From positions 252,433 to 316,432 of the forward strand of contig NZ_NCQY01000009.1 in NCBI RefSeq assembly GCF_002894645.1: a DNA stretch of 64,000 nucleotides, given 5' to 3'. Below, one piece after another: positions 18,991-27,463 of the stretch (position 1 is the first letter of the stretch; every line of letters begins with the position of its first letter). This DNA comes from Salinibacter altiplanensis. Its GTDB lineage: Bacteria > Bacteroidota > Rhodothermia > Rhodothermales > Salinibacteraceae. Position numbers and translations under genes: made by a program. The notes under the pieces are model-generated. The model saw nothing but the letters and a program-made list of their open reading frames with translations, searched no databases and was not told where the DNA came from.

Positions 18991-20517
18991 CTACGACGTG
19001 TGCCGCCGCTGTCGCCGCCACGGGCTGAGGCCTTCGCGTCCGTCCGCCGCGATGGAGGGGGCGTCTTCGTCCTGCGTCCGGGCATGGTAGAGCGTCGCCG
19101 CCAGGGCCGCGAGCTCGTCGCGGTCGGGATCGGCGAGTCGCAACACCGACGGGTCAAACTCGTCGTCGACGAAGTGCGTCGTGAAGTCGCCGGCACGGAA
19201 GCCGTCGTGCTGCATCGCGAAGCGGCAGAACGGGATCGTCGTGGCCATGCCCCCCACCTCGTACTCGTCGAGCGCCCGGATCATGCGGTCGATGGCCGCG
19301 GTCCGGTTGCGGCCCCACGTGGTGACCTTCGAGATCATCGGGTCGTAGTGGATGAGCACCTCGCCCCCCTCCTCGACACCGGCATCCACCCGCACGCCAA
19401 GGCCCGACGGCGCCGCGTGCCGCTTCAGCGGGCCGGGATCGGGCAGAAAATTCGAGGCCGGGTCTTCCGCGTAGACCCGGCTCTCCACGGCGTGCCCGCG
19501 GATCGACAGGTCGTCGGTGGTGTAGCCCAGTTCCTCCCCCTGGGCCACCCGCAACTGCTCGGCCACGAGGTCGACGCCCGTCACCCATTCCGTCACCGGG
19601 TGCTCCACCTGCAGGCGCGTGTTCATCTCCATGAAGTAGTAGTTCAGGTCCCGATCCACCAGGAACTCCACCGTGCCGGCGTTCCGGTAGCCACACGATT
19701 CGGCCGCGGCGATTGCTGCCGCGCCCATCTCGCGCCGCACCTCGGGCGTAAGAATGGACGACGGCGCCTCTTCAATCACCTTCTGGTGGCGGCGCTGGAT
19801 GGAGCATTCGCGCTCGAAGAGGTGGATCGTGTGGCCGTGGTGGTCGGCCAGGATCTGAAACTCGACGTGGCGCGGCTCCTGAATGTACTTCTCGATAAAG
19901 ACGCGCCCGTCCCCGAACGACGACTCGGCCTCGCCCTGGGCCCGATCCATCGCCCCCGCGAAGTTGTCGGGCTCGTGGACGATCCGCATGCCCTTTCCGC
20001 CGCCGCCCGCCGCGGCCTTGATGAGCACCGGATAGCCAATCTCCGCGGCAATCTCTTCGCCCTCCTCAGTGCTTGCCACGGCGTCGGTCGTGCCCGGCGC
20101 CATGGGGACGCCGGCGTCCTTCATGAGCTGACGGGCAGCGGTCTTGTCGCCCATCGCCCGGATGGCTTCCGGCGGCGGCCCCACAAAGTGAACGTCGGCA
20201 TCGGCACAGGCCTCGGCGAAGTCTGCATTTTCGGAGAGGAAGCCGTAGCCGGGATGAATGGCGTCGGCCCCGCTGCGACGCGCGGCTGTCAGGATCGCTT
20301 CCGAATCGAGGTACGACCGGGCGGCCTCTGCCGGGCCGATGTGATGCGCCTCGTCCGCCCGCCGCACGTGGGACGCGGAGCGGTCGGGGGTGCTGTAGAC
20401 GGCAACCGTATCGAGGCCCTGCTCGTGACATGTGCGCAGGACCCGAACGGCAATCTCCCCGCGGTTGGCGACGAGGATCTTATTGAGGGGACGAGCTGTC
20501 ACGGCCGAATCCGTCAT
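18991..20517 (-). CDS. accC: Biotin carboxylase subunit (acetyl/propionyl-CoA carboxylase)
   Basis: It carboxylates the biotin of a carrier protein using ATP and bicarbonate. Seen: the biotin-carboxylase N-domain (ILVANRGEIAVRVLRTC), IHPGYGFLSENADFA, the ATP-grasp glycine-rich loop AAAGGGGKGMR, RDCSIQRRHQK-like ERECSIQRRHQKVIEEAPS, and EMNTRLQVEHPVTEWVTG. At 508 residues it is longer than AccC (about 450); the extra acidic C-terminus (from about 460) has no biotinyl motif, so the carrier is a separate protein. No carrier or carboxyltransferase gene is adjacent, so the acyl-CoA acceptor stays open: acetyl-, propionyl- or methylcrotonyl-CoA. It converges on the PAS kinase gene with a 96-base gap and is divergent from the dnaJ-like gene. 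Confidence 0.9.
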   Translation of the reverse strand: MTDSAVTARPLNKILVANRGEIAVRVLRTCHEQGLDTVAVYSTPDRSASHVRRADEAHHIGPAEAARSYLDSEAILTAARRSGADAIHPGYGFLSENADFAEACADADVHFVGPPPEAIRAMGDKTAARQLMKDAGVPMAPGTTDAVASTEEGEEIAAEIGYPVLIKAAAGGGGKGMRIVHEPDNFAGAMDRAQGEAESSFGDGRVFIEKYIQEPRHVEFQILADHHGHTIHLFERECSIQRRHQKVIEEAPSSILTPEVRREMGAAAIAAAESCGYRNAGTVEFLVDRDLNYYFMEMNTRLQVEHPVTEWVTGVDLVAEQLRVAQGEELGYTTDDLSIRGHAVESRVYAEDPASNFLPDPGPLKRHAAPSGLGVRVDAGVEEGGEVLIHYDPMISKVTTWGRNRTAAIDRMIRALDEYEVGGMATTIPFCRFAMQHDGFRAGDFTTHFVDDEFDPSVLRLADPDRDELAALAATLYHARTQDEDAPSIAADGREGLSPWRRQRRHTS

Positions 20518-20643
20518 TTCGTCTTGCTGAACGTGATGGCATGAATTCTGTTATGAGGGATCCGCCCACGGGGTCCTCGTCAATCAATGATTGGGCGCGG
20601 GGCCCGGCTCGCCGACTGGTTCAACAGTGCCCCAACCGCCGCT

Positions 20644-21597
20644 ATGCCGCAGACCGAAGATCTCTACGACGTGCTCGGCGTCGACGAAGACGCAAGCCAG
20701 GAGGAGATTAAGAAAACGTACCGCACACTCGCGCGCAAGCATCACCCGGACCGCAACCCGGACGACCCCAATGCCGAGGAGAAATTCAAGGAAATCCAGA
20801 AGGCGTACTCCGTCCTTTCGGACGAGGAGAAGCGCGAGCAGTACGATGCCCAGCGTCGATTTGGGGGTGGGGGCGGCCTCGGCGGGAGTGGCCGCGGGGC
20901 GTGGGGCCGTTCGGCCGGCGGTGGCCCGGAGGTTCGATTCGAACAGGGCGGCTTCGACGACGCCTTCGGCGGTCGTGGCGGCGGCCTCGGCGACATCTTC
21001 GAAAACTTCTTCGGCGGGGAGGCCCGAACCCAGCGGCAGTCTCCCTTCGAGGGCGGCCGGCAGCAGCAACAGGCCCACAAGGGAGGCCAGGACCTTGAGA
21101 CGACCCTCCGACTGTCGTTCCAGGAGGCCCTCGAGGGCGGCCGCAAGCGTGTGGAGCTTCCCTCTGGCGAGTCGATCCGCCTCAAAATTCCGAAGGGCGT
21201 GCGGGACGGCTTCAAGATTCGCCTGCGGGGCCGCGGACAGCGGTCTCGACGGCCCTCGGGCTCACGCGGGGATCTGTACGTGACATTTGAGGTGAGTGAC
21301 CATCCTCACTTCGACCGCACGGGCGACGACATTCATCGGACCGAGACCATCGACATGTTCGAGGCGGTCTTCGGTACAGAGATTCGCGTGCCAACCCCCT
21401 ACGGACAAAACCTCAAGCTCTCCGTGCCCGCCGGCACACAGCCGGGCGAGAAGCTGCGCCTGAAGGGCCAGGGGGTAAGGACCAACGACGGGAGCGGCGA
21501 TCTGTACGTCGAGGTCGATGTGCGCATTCCCGAAAATCTTTCCCCGAAGCAGCGCGCCGTGCTCCGTGAGGCCGCCCAGGACGCACATCTGTCGTAG
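20644..21597 (+). CDS. DnaJ-family co-chaperone, CbpA type
   Basis: A J-domain partner of DnaK, 317 residues. The J-domain fills residues 6-70 with the HPD motif at 34-36. A Gly/Phe/Arg-rich linker follows (about 76-135), then two C-terminal substrate-binding beta domains ([77 protein letters not shown]). The cysteine-rich zinc finger of class-A DnaJ (CxxCxGxG repeats) is missing, so it is a class-B protein like CbpA. The ATG at 20644 starts directly at the J-domain; an upstream ATG at 20587 would add 19 non-conserved residues. It is divergent from accC and alone on its strand until the AP2-like gene 444 bases later. Confidence 0.92.
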   Translation: MPQTEDLYDVLGVDEDASQEEIKKTYRTLARKHHPDRNPDDPNAEEKFKEIQKAYSVLSDEEKREQYDAQRRFGGGGGLGGSGRGAWGRSAGGGPEVRFEQGGFDDAFGGRGGGLGDIFENFFGGEARTQRQSPFEGGRQQQQAHKGGQDLETTLRLSFQEALEGGRKRVELPSGESIRLKIPKGVRDGFKIRLRGRGQRSRRPSGSRGDLYVTFEVSDHPHFDRTGDDIHRTETIDMFEAVFGTEIRVPTPYGQNLKLSVPAGTQPGEKLRLKGQGVRTNDGSGDLYVEVDVRIPENLSPKQRAVLREAAQDAHLS

Positions 21598-22041
21598 TCC
21601 CTTGGTCGTTTTCTTCTGTCTCCCTCTCTGAGTCTCTCTGAGGCAGTCCAGGCTCTCCCACATCGGCCGGTGCGACGGCGCCGGTTGCACTTCTCCGGTG
21701 CTGTTTTGCATATTTGAGCGTCGCATCATTTTGGACGGAACTGCCCTCGACGCCCCCCGGCTCACTACTTCCGGGCGGGCCCCCCACGAACGAACCTCCG
21801 CGCCCCCTCCACTCGGGCGTTGAGCCTCCACCTCGGTCTGGCGAATTCGCACTTCCATGGCCCCTTGCTGTCTGGACGCCCGTCGGCCCTGCTTCTGGAT
21901 TCTCCCCCGACGGGACAATTTTTCTCTGCCCGACAGCCCTCGCACGTCGACGGTCGCGTCTTCGTCCGCACTGCGGCAATTTCGGGCCCGGTCTAGGCCC
22001 ATCCCACCACCATACGATGACCGCCCTGATTTCCATCTCCC
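21598..22041. other. 444-base gap without a gene
   Basis: Nothing protein-like is seen on either strand. After the dnaJ-like stop there is a 10-base tandem duplication of CTCTCTGAG (21624-21642). An AT-richer patch near 21700-21735 (GTTTTGCATATTTGAG, CATCATTTTGG) is the best promoter candidate for the AP2-like gene. No terminator hairpin with a T-run was found. Confidence 0.4.
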
Positions 22042-22617
22042 ATGACCGATAAGCCGAAGAACGTTTTTCGCATCGACATCGAGCCCACCGACGACAACCC
22101 CGACCGCCACCCCACCCACGGCTGGCAGGTGCGCATCAAGCGCCAGAAGGAGCAATACACAAAATACTTCTCCGACAAGCGACACGGCGGCCGGGAGAAG
22201 GCCCTCGAGAAGGCCGTTGAGTACCGGGACGAGTTGCTCGGCGAGCTGCCCGAGCCGATGGATCCGGTCCGTCGCTCAGCGGAGGCCCGCTCCACGACCG
22301 GGGTGATTGGCCTCAACTTCTGCTGGAAAGACGACGGGAGCGGCACGCCCAAGCCGTACGTGCAGCTCAGCTGGCTCGAAGACGACGACACACGCCGCAG
22401 TGCGGCCTTTTCCGTTCGCAAGTGGAACCTGCGCCGTGCCGTGTGGAAGGCCTGTGCCCGCCTGCACGAGGCCCGTGCGGAGCACGACGGGGAGGCCGAA
22501 GAGGTGAACGACATGTTCCAGACCGCCTTTCCCAACATCCGGGAGCAGTACGAGGACGGCCCGGACGGAGAGGGGCTCCCGGAAGAGGACGAGAACGTGA
22601 TGGAGGCCACCGCCTAG
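22042..22617 (+). CDS. Small protein with AP2-like DNA-binding repeats
   Basis: 191 residues, function unknown. Residues 27-66 (HGWQVRIKRQKEQYTKYFSD, then KALEKAVEYRDELL) have the three-strand-plus-helix pattern of bacterial AP2/ERF domains: a Gly-Trp start, alternating basic/aromatic strands, an F-SD turn and an Ala-rich helix ending YRDELL. A second, weaker copy follows around residues 93-135 (YVQLSWLEDDDTRR, AAFSVRKWNLRRAVWKACARLHEAR). The C-terminal 40 residues are strongly acidic. In bacteria AP2 domains usually sit in homing endonucleases or integrases; here no nuclease or recombinase domain is present, so a stand-alone DNA-binding regulator is the likeliest reading. It ends 54 bases from the convergent typA gene. 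Confidence in the gene is high, in the domain moderate. Confidence 0.8.
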   Translation: MTDKPKNVFRIDIEPTDDNPDRHPTHGWQVRIKRQKEQYTKYFSDKRHGGREKALEKAVEYRDELLGELPEPMDPVRRSAEARSTTGVIGLNFCWKDDGSGTPKPYVQLSWLEDDDTRRSAAFSVRKWNLRRAVWKACARLHEARAEHDGEAEEVNDMFQTAFPNIREQYEDGPDGEGLPEEDENVMEATA

Positions 22618-22671
22618 CGTGACGCGTCGGGCGGGGAGCCCGCCGCTGTCTCCACGGGCCCGTTTCGCGGC

Positions 22672-24498
22672 CTACCCCGCAGCGCGCTCTTCCTGCGCAC
22701 GGCGGCGGGCCTTCGGCTTGCGGTGACGCTTGCGCAGCCGGTAGGCCTCGGGCGTGACCTCCACAAGCTCGTCCTCGCGGATAAACTCAATCGCGTCCTC
22801 CAGCGACATCTCGCGGGGGGGCGGGACGTGCTCCAGCTCATTTCCGGCCGCGGCACGCATGTTGGTGAGCTGCTTCTCCTTCGTCACGTTGAGGTCGAGG
22901 TCCCGGGGCTTGTTGTTCTCGCCCACGATCATGCCTTTGTAGACGGCGTCGCCGGGCGCTACGAAGAAGTCGCCCCGGTCTTGAAGCTCCATGAGGGCGT
23001 AGGGCGTGGTTTCGCCCTCCCGGTCGGCCACGAGGGCGCCGGAGGTGCGGTGCGGAATGTCGCCCGCCCACGCCCCGAACTCTTCGAAGCGGTGCGTGAG
23101 GAGTCCCGTCCCCTTCGTGTCCGTGAGAAACTTGGACCGGTAGCCGATGAGGCCCCGGCTCGGCACCCGAAACGTGAGCCGCACGCGTCCGCTGTCCTGG
23201 TGCACCATGTGCTCCATCTGCCCCTTTCGCTCCCCGAGGCGCTCCATCACGACGCCCATGTGCTCCTCCGGGATGTCGATCTCGGCAGTCTCGTAGGGCT
23301 CGCAGGTCTCGCCGTCGATCTCCTTCGTAATCACCTGCGGCATCCCCACGCAGAACTCGTAGCCCTCGCGTCGCATCTGTTCGATGAGAATAGCCATCTG
23401 CAGCTCGCCGCGCCCATAGACGCGCATGACGTTGGCCGAATCGGTCTCTTCCACCCGGATCGCCAGGTTGTTGCGGGCCTCGTCGAAGAGGCGGTCGCGG
23501 AGCTGACGCGAGGTCACGAACTCCCCCTCTTGCCCACTGAAGGGGCCGTCGTTGATTCGAAACTCCATCGACATGGTCGGCGGGTCCACGTCGAGGGGCG
23601 TCAGGGGCTCGGGGTGCTCCGGGTGTGAAATGCTTTCGCCCAGCCCAATGCCCTGAATGCCGGCGATCGCCACGATCTCGCCGGGCCCGGCCACGTCGGC
23701 CTCTTCGCGTTGGAGCCCCTCGTACGTGAAGAGGGCCGTCACCTCTGCCTGCTCCGTACTGCCGTCGCGGTGGCAGAGGGTTACCTTCTGCCGGTCGTGC
23801 AGGGTGCCCTGCTCCACGCGCCCAATGGCCACCGGGCCCAGGTAGTCGTCGCGCTGCACACTGGTGATCAGCCCCTGCAGGGTCCCGTCGGGGTTGCCCG
23901 TGGGCGGCGGAATCTCGTCGATCATGGTCTCGAAGAGCGGGCGGAGCGTCGTCCACTCCTCGTCGTCGAGGTCCGTCGTGCAGCGGCCCTCCGTGGCCAC
24001 GGTGTAGAGCACCGGAAACTCCAGCTGCTCCATGTCCGCCCCGAGGTCAATGAAGAGGTCATAGATCTCATCGAGCGACTCCTCGGGCCGCGCGTCCTTG
24101 CGGTCGATCTTGTTGAGGACGACGATGGGCGGAAGGTCGAGCTCCAGCGCCTTCTGCACCACGAAGCGGGTCTGCGGAAGCGGCCCCTCCGCCGCGTCGA
24201 CCAGGAGCATGATGCCGTCGACCATGCGGAGCGTGCGCTCCACCTCCCCCCCAAAGTCGGCGTGGCCCGGCGTGTCGACGATGTTGATCTTTGTGCCCTC
24301 GTAGCGGACGGCCGTGTTGTTGGCCATGATGGTGATGCCCTTTTCCCGCTCCAGGTCCATCGTGTCCATCACGCGCTCCTGCACCTCCTCGTTGTCGCGG
24401 AAGATGCCGCTCTGCCACAGCATCGAATCCACGAGCGTGGTTTTGCCGTGGTCGACATGGGCAACGATGGCGATGTCACGAAGGTCGGTCTGCTTCAT
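22672..24498 (-). CDS. typA: Ribosome-associated GTPase TypA/BipA
   Basis: A translational GTPase that binds the ribosome and helps subunit assembly and stress growth. 608 residues, the usual length. G motifs: [12 protein letters not shown] (P-loop), [14 protein letters not shown] (switch I), [15 protein letters not shown] (G3) and [11 protein letters not shown] (G4). Domains II and III, then the TypA-specific C-terminal part ([60 protein letters not shown]) all match the family. The ATG at 24498 ([20 protein letters not shown]) is the natural start; the 32 residues in frame upstream are not conserved in style. It converges on the AP2-like gene. Upstream, on the opposite strand, lies the trpB2 remnant. 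Confidence 0.96.
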   Translation of the reverse strand: MKQTDLRDIAIVAHVDHGKTTLVDSMLWQSGIFRDNEEVQERVMDTMDLEREKGITIMANNTAVRYEGTKINIVDTPGHADFGGEVERTLRMVDGIMLLVDAAEGPLPQTRFVVQKALELDLPPIVVLNKIDRKDARPEESLDEIYDLFIDLGADMEQLEFPVLYTVATEGRCTTDLDDEEWTTLRPLFETMIDEIPPPTGNPDGTLQGLITSVQRDDYLGPVAIGRVEQGTLHDRQKVTLCHRDGSTEQAEVTALFTYEGLQREEADVAGPGEIVAIAGIQGIGLGESISHPEHPEPLTPLDVDPPTMSMEFRINDGPFSGQEGEFVTSRQLRDRLFDEARNNLAIRVEETDSANVMRVYGRGELQMAILIEQMRREGYEFCVGMPQVITKEIDGETCEPYETAEIDIPEEHMGVVMERLGERKGQMEHMVHQDSGRVRLTFRVPSRGLIGYRSKFLTDTKGTGLLTHRFEEFGAWAGDIPHRTSGALVADREGETTPYALMELQDRGDFFVAPGDAVYKGMIVGENNKPRDLDLNVTKEKQLTNMRAAAGNELEHVPPPREMSLEDAIEFIREDELVEVTPEAYRLRKRHRKPKARRRAQEERAAG

Positions 24499-24584
24499 AG
24501 CGGGGCAACGGTTGGAATGGACCTGCGGGGCACTGCACCGACTCGTAGGGGCATTCCCGCGCAAATTGGTGTTAGATAGATGAG

Positions 24585-25022
24585 TAGTACCCACACACTG
24601 GGCAGACGTTCATTGCACAGGGGCCCCAGCGGGGCTGCAGGGCCGAATTGGAGTGGACTTCGTGGGAAACGGGCCCGAGCCCAAAGGTCAGCGCGCTCGT
24701 GGAGGCGGGCCTCATCGAGGCGACGAGCACGCCCCAGCTCCCGATGTTCGAGAGCTGGGGCAAGTTCGTGGGGTGCGACGGCATTCTGCCTGCGCCCGAG
24801 GCCGGACACGCTGTGTGGGGCACCCGCTAGGAGACCCTGGAGGCGAAAGAGGCGGGCGAGGAAGAGACGTTTGTCTTCAATCTCTGTGGTCACGGCCATT
24901 TCGACTCCCGCGCGCACGGGGACTTCCGCAACGGCGAGCTGGCCGACACTGAGTTGCCGGGCAAGAAAATTGACGAGAGCCTCGCGGCGGTGCCGAGCGT
25001 GGGGGAGCGTATCGGCGTGTGA
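24585..25022 (+). pseudogene. Remnant of tryptophan synthase beta chain (TrpB2 type)
   Basis: In one frame the plus strand reads TGQTFIAQG, then PKVSALVEAGLIEATSTPQ, MFESWGKFVGCDGILPAPEA and GHAVWGTR, a TAG stop at 24828-24830, and on in the same frame ETLEAKEAGEEETFVFNLCG, HGHFDSRAHGDF and so on to TGA at 25020-25022. This follows the C-terminal third of TrpB2 enzymes (the ...GILPAPES.HA... and ...FNLSGHG.FD... motifs). The N-terminal two thirds, including the PLP lysine, are absent, the first part is badly diverged, and there is an in-frame stop. It is therefore a dead fragment. The stop codon lies in an 8-bp repeat array. Its promoter-side neighbour is typA, divergent. Confidence 0.75.
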
Positions 25023-25062
25023 GCGTGTTGGCGTATGGGAGTGTCGGGGTAAGACGGTGTGG
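25007..25062. repeat. Degenerate 8-bp tandem repeat after the trpB2 remnant
   Basis: Seven consecutive octamers: GCGTATCG, GCGTGTGA, GCGTGTTG, GCGTATGG, GAGTGTCG, GGGTAAGA, CGGTGTGG. The second unit supplies the TGA that ends the remnant frame. The array fills the gap to the stop of zapE. The same octamer family, reversed, lies before uvrA at 37010-37049. Confidence 0.75.
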
Positions 25063-25064
25063 AC

Positions 25065-26084
25065 TCAGGAGTGGGGCACTCCTTCCTGACCGACCTTCTG
25101 GACCCGACACAGCGCATGAAGACGGGAGACGGTGCGGTCGAACTTTTCGGCCACGGCCTGGGCGAGACCGGCGTGCTGATCGGGCGCAAACCAGTCATCC
25201 GGCGGCTGCTCGGCAGTGAAGTAGAGCGTGGGCGCGTCGGCGTGGAGGTACAGCGCGTCGACGATGCGAAGGAGCCGAAACGCATCATCGGTATCGGCGA
25301 TGGTGACGCCTTCAATAAAGAGGTGATCGAGTGCCGTCAGGTCGTCGACGAGGTTGGAATGCGCCGTCTCCGTGGTGGCCCGGCGCAGGTCGGCGAACGA
25401 CCACCACCGCGAGGGGCCCGACGCGTCCGCCTCCGCCTGCCGCATCGCCCGCCGCGCCCCCTCGGGTGGCCCGATCCACCCCTGGCCCGACTGCTGGACC
25501 TCCCGGGTGCGCCGGTAGTCCTCCCCCCGCACCGGGACGACCCGGTAGGCTTCTCGTACCTCCGTCCGCAGGAACCGCTGGATGCGGCCGTCGCCGAGCT
25601 GGGTCGCCAGGTACTCCTCCGGCGCCACGTTGCTCGTCGCCAGGAGCGGGACCCCTCGGGCCGCCAGCGTCTTCATGACCCCTGCAAGGCGCATCTCGTT
25701 GGCCGGGTCGTCAATCTCCACCTCGTCGAGGCAGCAGACGGCGTACTGATCCGCCAACCGGTGGGCAAAGGCGTCCGGCGGTTCGGTTTGGCGAAACAGC
25801 GTGCTGGAGTGCAGGAAGGCGCAGTCCTCCGGGGGCCCCAGGGCGTTGTACACCGCGGCCAACAGGTGCGTCTTCCCCGTGCCCGCCGGCCCCACGAAAT
25901 ACAGTCCCTGCGGCAGCCGGTCGTCCATCGCGCCCAGGAATTTGCGGATCCGCTCGGTCCACGATGGGGTCCGGCGGACCCCCGCCACGAACTCACGCGC
26001 AATGCGGAGGGCCTCGGCCTGGCTCGGTGTCTGCGGCTCGTAGTTCTCAAACGTGGCGTCGCGGAAGCGGTCGGGAAGCGTCAT
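25065..26084 (-). CDS. zapE: AFG1/ZapE-family ATPase
   Basis: A P-loop ATPase of the AFG1 family; in Escherichia coli ZapE binds FtsZ and modulates the Z-ring, and in mitochondria the relative helps protein quality control. 339 residues. Seen: FENYEPQTPSQAEAL at the start, Walker A GPAGTGKTHLL, the sensor region FAHRLADQYAVCCLDEVEID (Walker B), SNVAPEEYLATQLGDGRIQRF, and C-terminal VTIADTDDAFRLLRIVDALY with LYFTAEQPPDDWF. The ATG at 26084 is chosen; the extra 88 residues upstream are not family-like. It is the last gene of a minus-strand run with repair genes. Its stop lies two bases from an octamer repeat array. No membrane segment or mitochondrial-like extension. Confidence 0.9.
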   Translation of the reverse strand: MTLPDRFRDATFENYEPQTPSQAEALRIAREFVAGVRRTPSWTERIRKFLGAMDDRLPQGLYFVGPAGTGKTHLLAAVYNALGPPEDCAFLHSSTLFRQTEPPDAFAHRLADQYAVCCLDEVEIDDPANEMRLAGVMKTLAARGVPLLATSNVAPEEYLATQLGDGRIQRFLRTEVREAYRVVPVRGEDYRRTREVQQSGQGWIGPPEGARRAMRQAEADASGPSRWWSFADLRRATTETAHSNLVDDLTALDHLFIEGVTIADTDDAFRLLRIVDALYLHADAPTLYFTAEQPPDDWFAPDQHAGLAQAVAEKFDRTVSRLHALCRVQKVGQEGVPHS

Positions 26085-26305
26085 GCGAAGGGCGCTGAAT
26101 GCAGTGACGATGCCTCGCTTCCACACGCACGAGACGAATCTGTGTTGGACGACGAGGGGGGGACAAGAAAGCGAGGGACCCTCTTCATTTCGACTTGTTC
26201 CTCCACGGGGCAGTCCGCTCGTCGCCCCAGACTGGCGATGTGAACGGTGGGGCTGAAGGGTGCCCTCTGGTCCTGGAAAGAAGAATGACCGGGATCGGTT
26301 CTGAT

Positions 26306-26686
26306 TCACGCCGGGGGCGCGTCGCCCTCCAGTGCATCTCGGTCCCACTCCGCAAGATCAGCGGCGGCCTCGTAGGTGCTCTGCAGGAACATCAGAAGCA
26401 GAGCGTCCGAGTCATCTGCGGTCCGAACGGCCTCGTGCGGCAGGACGAATTCGCCCATGTCATCCAGGTAGTAGGCCGCTTCCGGCTGGATGTTGCGATC
26501 CGTGTAGCCGTGCGGGTCCTCGAACGGAAGCGTCCGCTCGCCGAACCACAGTTCCTCGTCCTGAATCGTCACGCCGTTTTCCTGGAGGCACTTCTGCCAG
26601 TGGGCGAGACTGCCCGGAGGATCGAGTCGCCTTACACTTTTCTCCGGGCTGAGGTCGGCCACGAATGCACCAATCAGAGGAATCAC
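26306..26686 (-). CDS. DUF5996-like C-terminal fragment
   Basis: 126 residues starting at a GTG whose last base overlaps the stop of the DUF72 gene. The last 70 residues (IQPEAAYYLDDMGEFVLPHE, AVRTADDSDALLLMFLQSTY, EAAADLAEWDRDALE) look like the C-terminal end of DUF5996 proteins, which are normally about 300 residues. The N-terminal 55 residues do not recall the rest of that family, so this may be a shortened relative or the surviving end of a decayed gene. No function is known for the family. The overlap with the DUF72 gene implies translational coupling and argues that it is still expressed. Family match is from memory of the motif, not from a search. Confidence 0.6.
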   Translation of the reverse strand: MIPLIGAFVADLSPEKSVRRLDPPGSLAHWQKCLQENGVTIQDEELWFGERTLPFEDPHGYTDRNIQPEAAYYLDDMGEFVLPHEAVRTADDSDALLLMFLQSTYEAAADLAEWDRDALEGDAPPA

Positions 26687-27417
26687 ATCGACGTGGACAG
26701 CCTATTTTCCAGCCGCTGCGCGTCGTGGGGGGCGTGGCCCTCGCCCGCCGTATTGTTGAAGTAGACGTACACGTCGCGGTCGTCGGCGCGCCAGTCGGCG
26801 ATCTGCGCGGCCCAGTCGTCGAGCGCAGTATCGGAGTAGCGGCCGTGGTACGCCTCGCTGGTTCCATGGAGGCGCACATACACGAGGTCGGCCGTCACGG
26901 TGCGGTGCGTCGACCGGCCGCCGAAGTCGTAGATGCAGAACGTGGCGTCATGCGCCGATAACGCTTCGTACGTCTCGTCGGTAAGCCACGTGGGGTCCCG
27001 AAACTCAAACACGTGGCGGTGATCCTCGCCGAGCACCTCCAGAAAGGCATGCAAGCGCTCCAGGTTCTGGTGCCAGTTGGGCGGGCACTGGAAGAGAATC
27101 GGGCCGAGGGCGTCGCCCAGTGGCTCTACATTCCGGTAGAGGTTGTGAACGGGCTCTTCCGGATCCGTCAGCTTTTTGAAGTGGGTGATGTACTGGTTGG
27201 CCTTCACCGTGAACGTGAAGTCGTCCGGCGTTTGTCGCCGCCAGGCCCGAAGCGTGTCTGCCTCGGGGCGCTGGTAGAAGGTGTTGTTGACCTCGACGGT
27301 GTCGAACGTCTCGGCGTAAAACGACAACTGACTGCCCGGAGACAGGTCGTCGGGGTAAAAGCGACCGGTGAACGTGTCGTGCTGCCAGCCAGACGTTCCG
27401 ATGTGGAGATCAGACAT
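26683..27417 (-). CDS. DUF72 (YecE-like) protein
   Basis: A 244-residue TIM-barrel-like protein of the DUF72 family, often found near DNA-repair genes; no enzymatic activity is established. The family opening LHIGTSGWQHDTFTGRFYPD is at residues 4-23, followed by FYAETFDTVEVNNTFYQRPE, FTVKANQYITHFKKL, PILFQCPPNWHQNLERL, FEFRDPTWL and YVRLHGTSEAYHGRYSD, and near the end VYVYFNNTAGEGHAPHDA. The ATG at 27417 is chosen since upstream residues are arginine-rich shadow sequence. It sits 46 bases behind mutM and overlaps the next gene by four bases, so the three likely share a transcript. Confidence 0.92.
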   Translation of the reverse strand: MSDLHIGTSGWQHDTFTGRFYPDDLSPGSQLSFYAETFDTVEVNNTFYQRPEADTLRAWRRQTPDDFTFTVKANQYITHFKKLTDPEEPVHNLYRNVEPLGDALGPILFQCPPNWHQNLERLHAFLEVLGEDHRHVFEFRDPTWLTDETYEALSAHDATFCIYDFGGRSTHRTVTADLVYVRLHGTSEAYHGRYSDTALDDWAAQIADWRADDRDVYVYFNNTAGEGHAPHDAQRLENRLSTSM

Positions 27418-27463
27418 GGACGCGCAGACGTGTGGATGCGCGAAGGAAAACGAGGGGCCTCGC

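Noticed and set aside
22630-22644. Hairpin GGCGGG-gag-CCCGCC between the AP2-like gene and typA
   Set aside because: Six base pairs with no T-run on either side; in this composition such stems are frequent, so it was not called a terminator.
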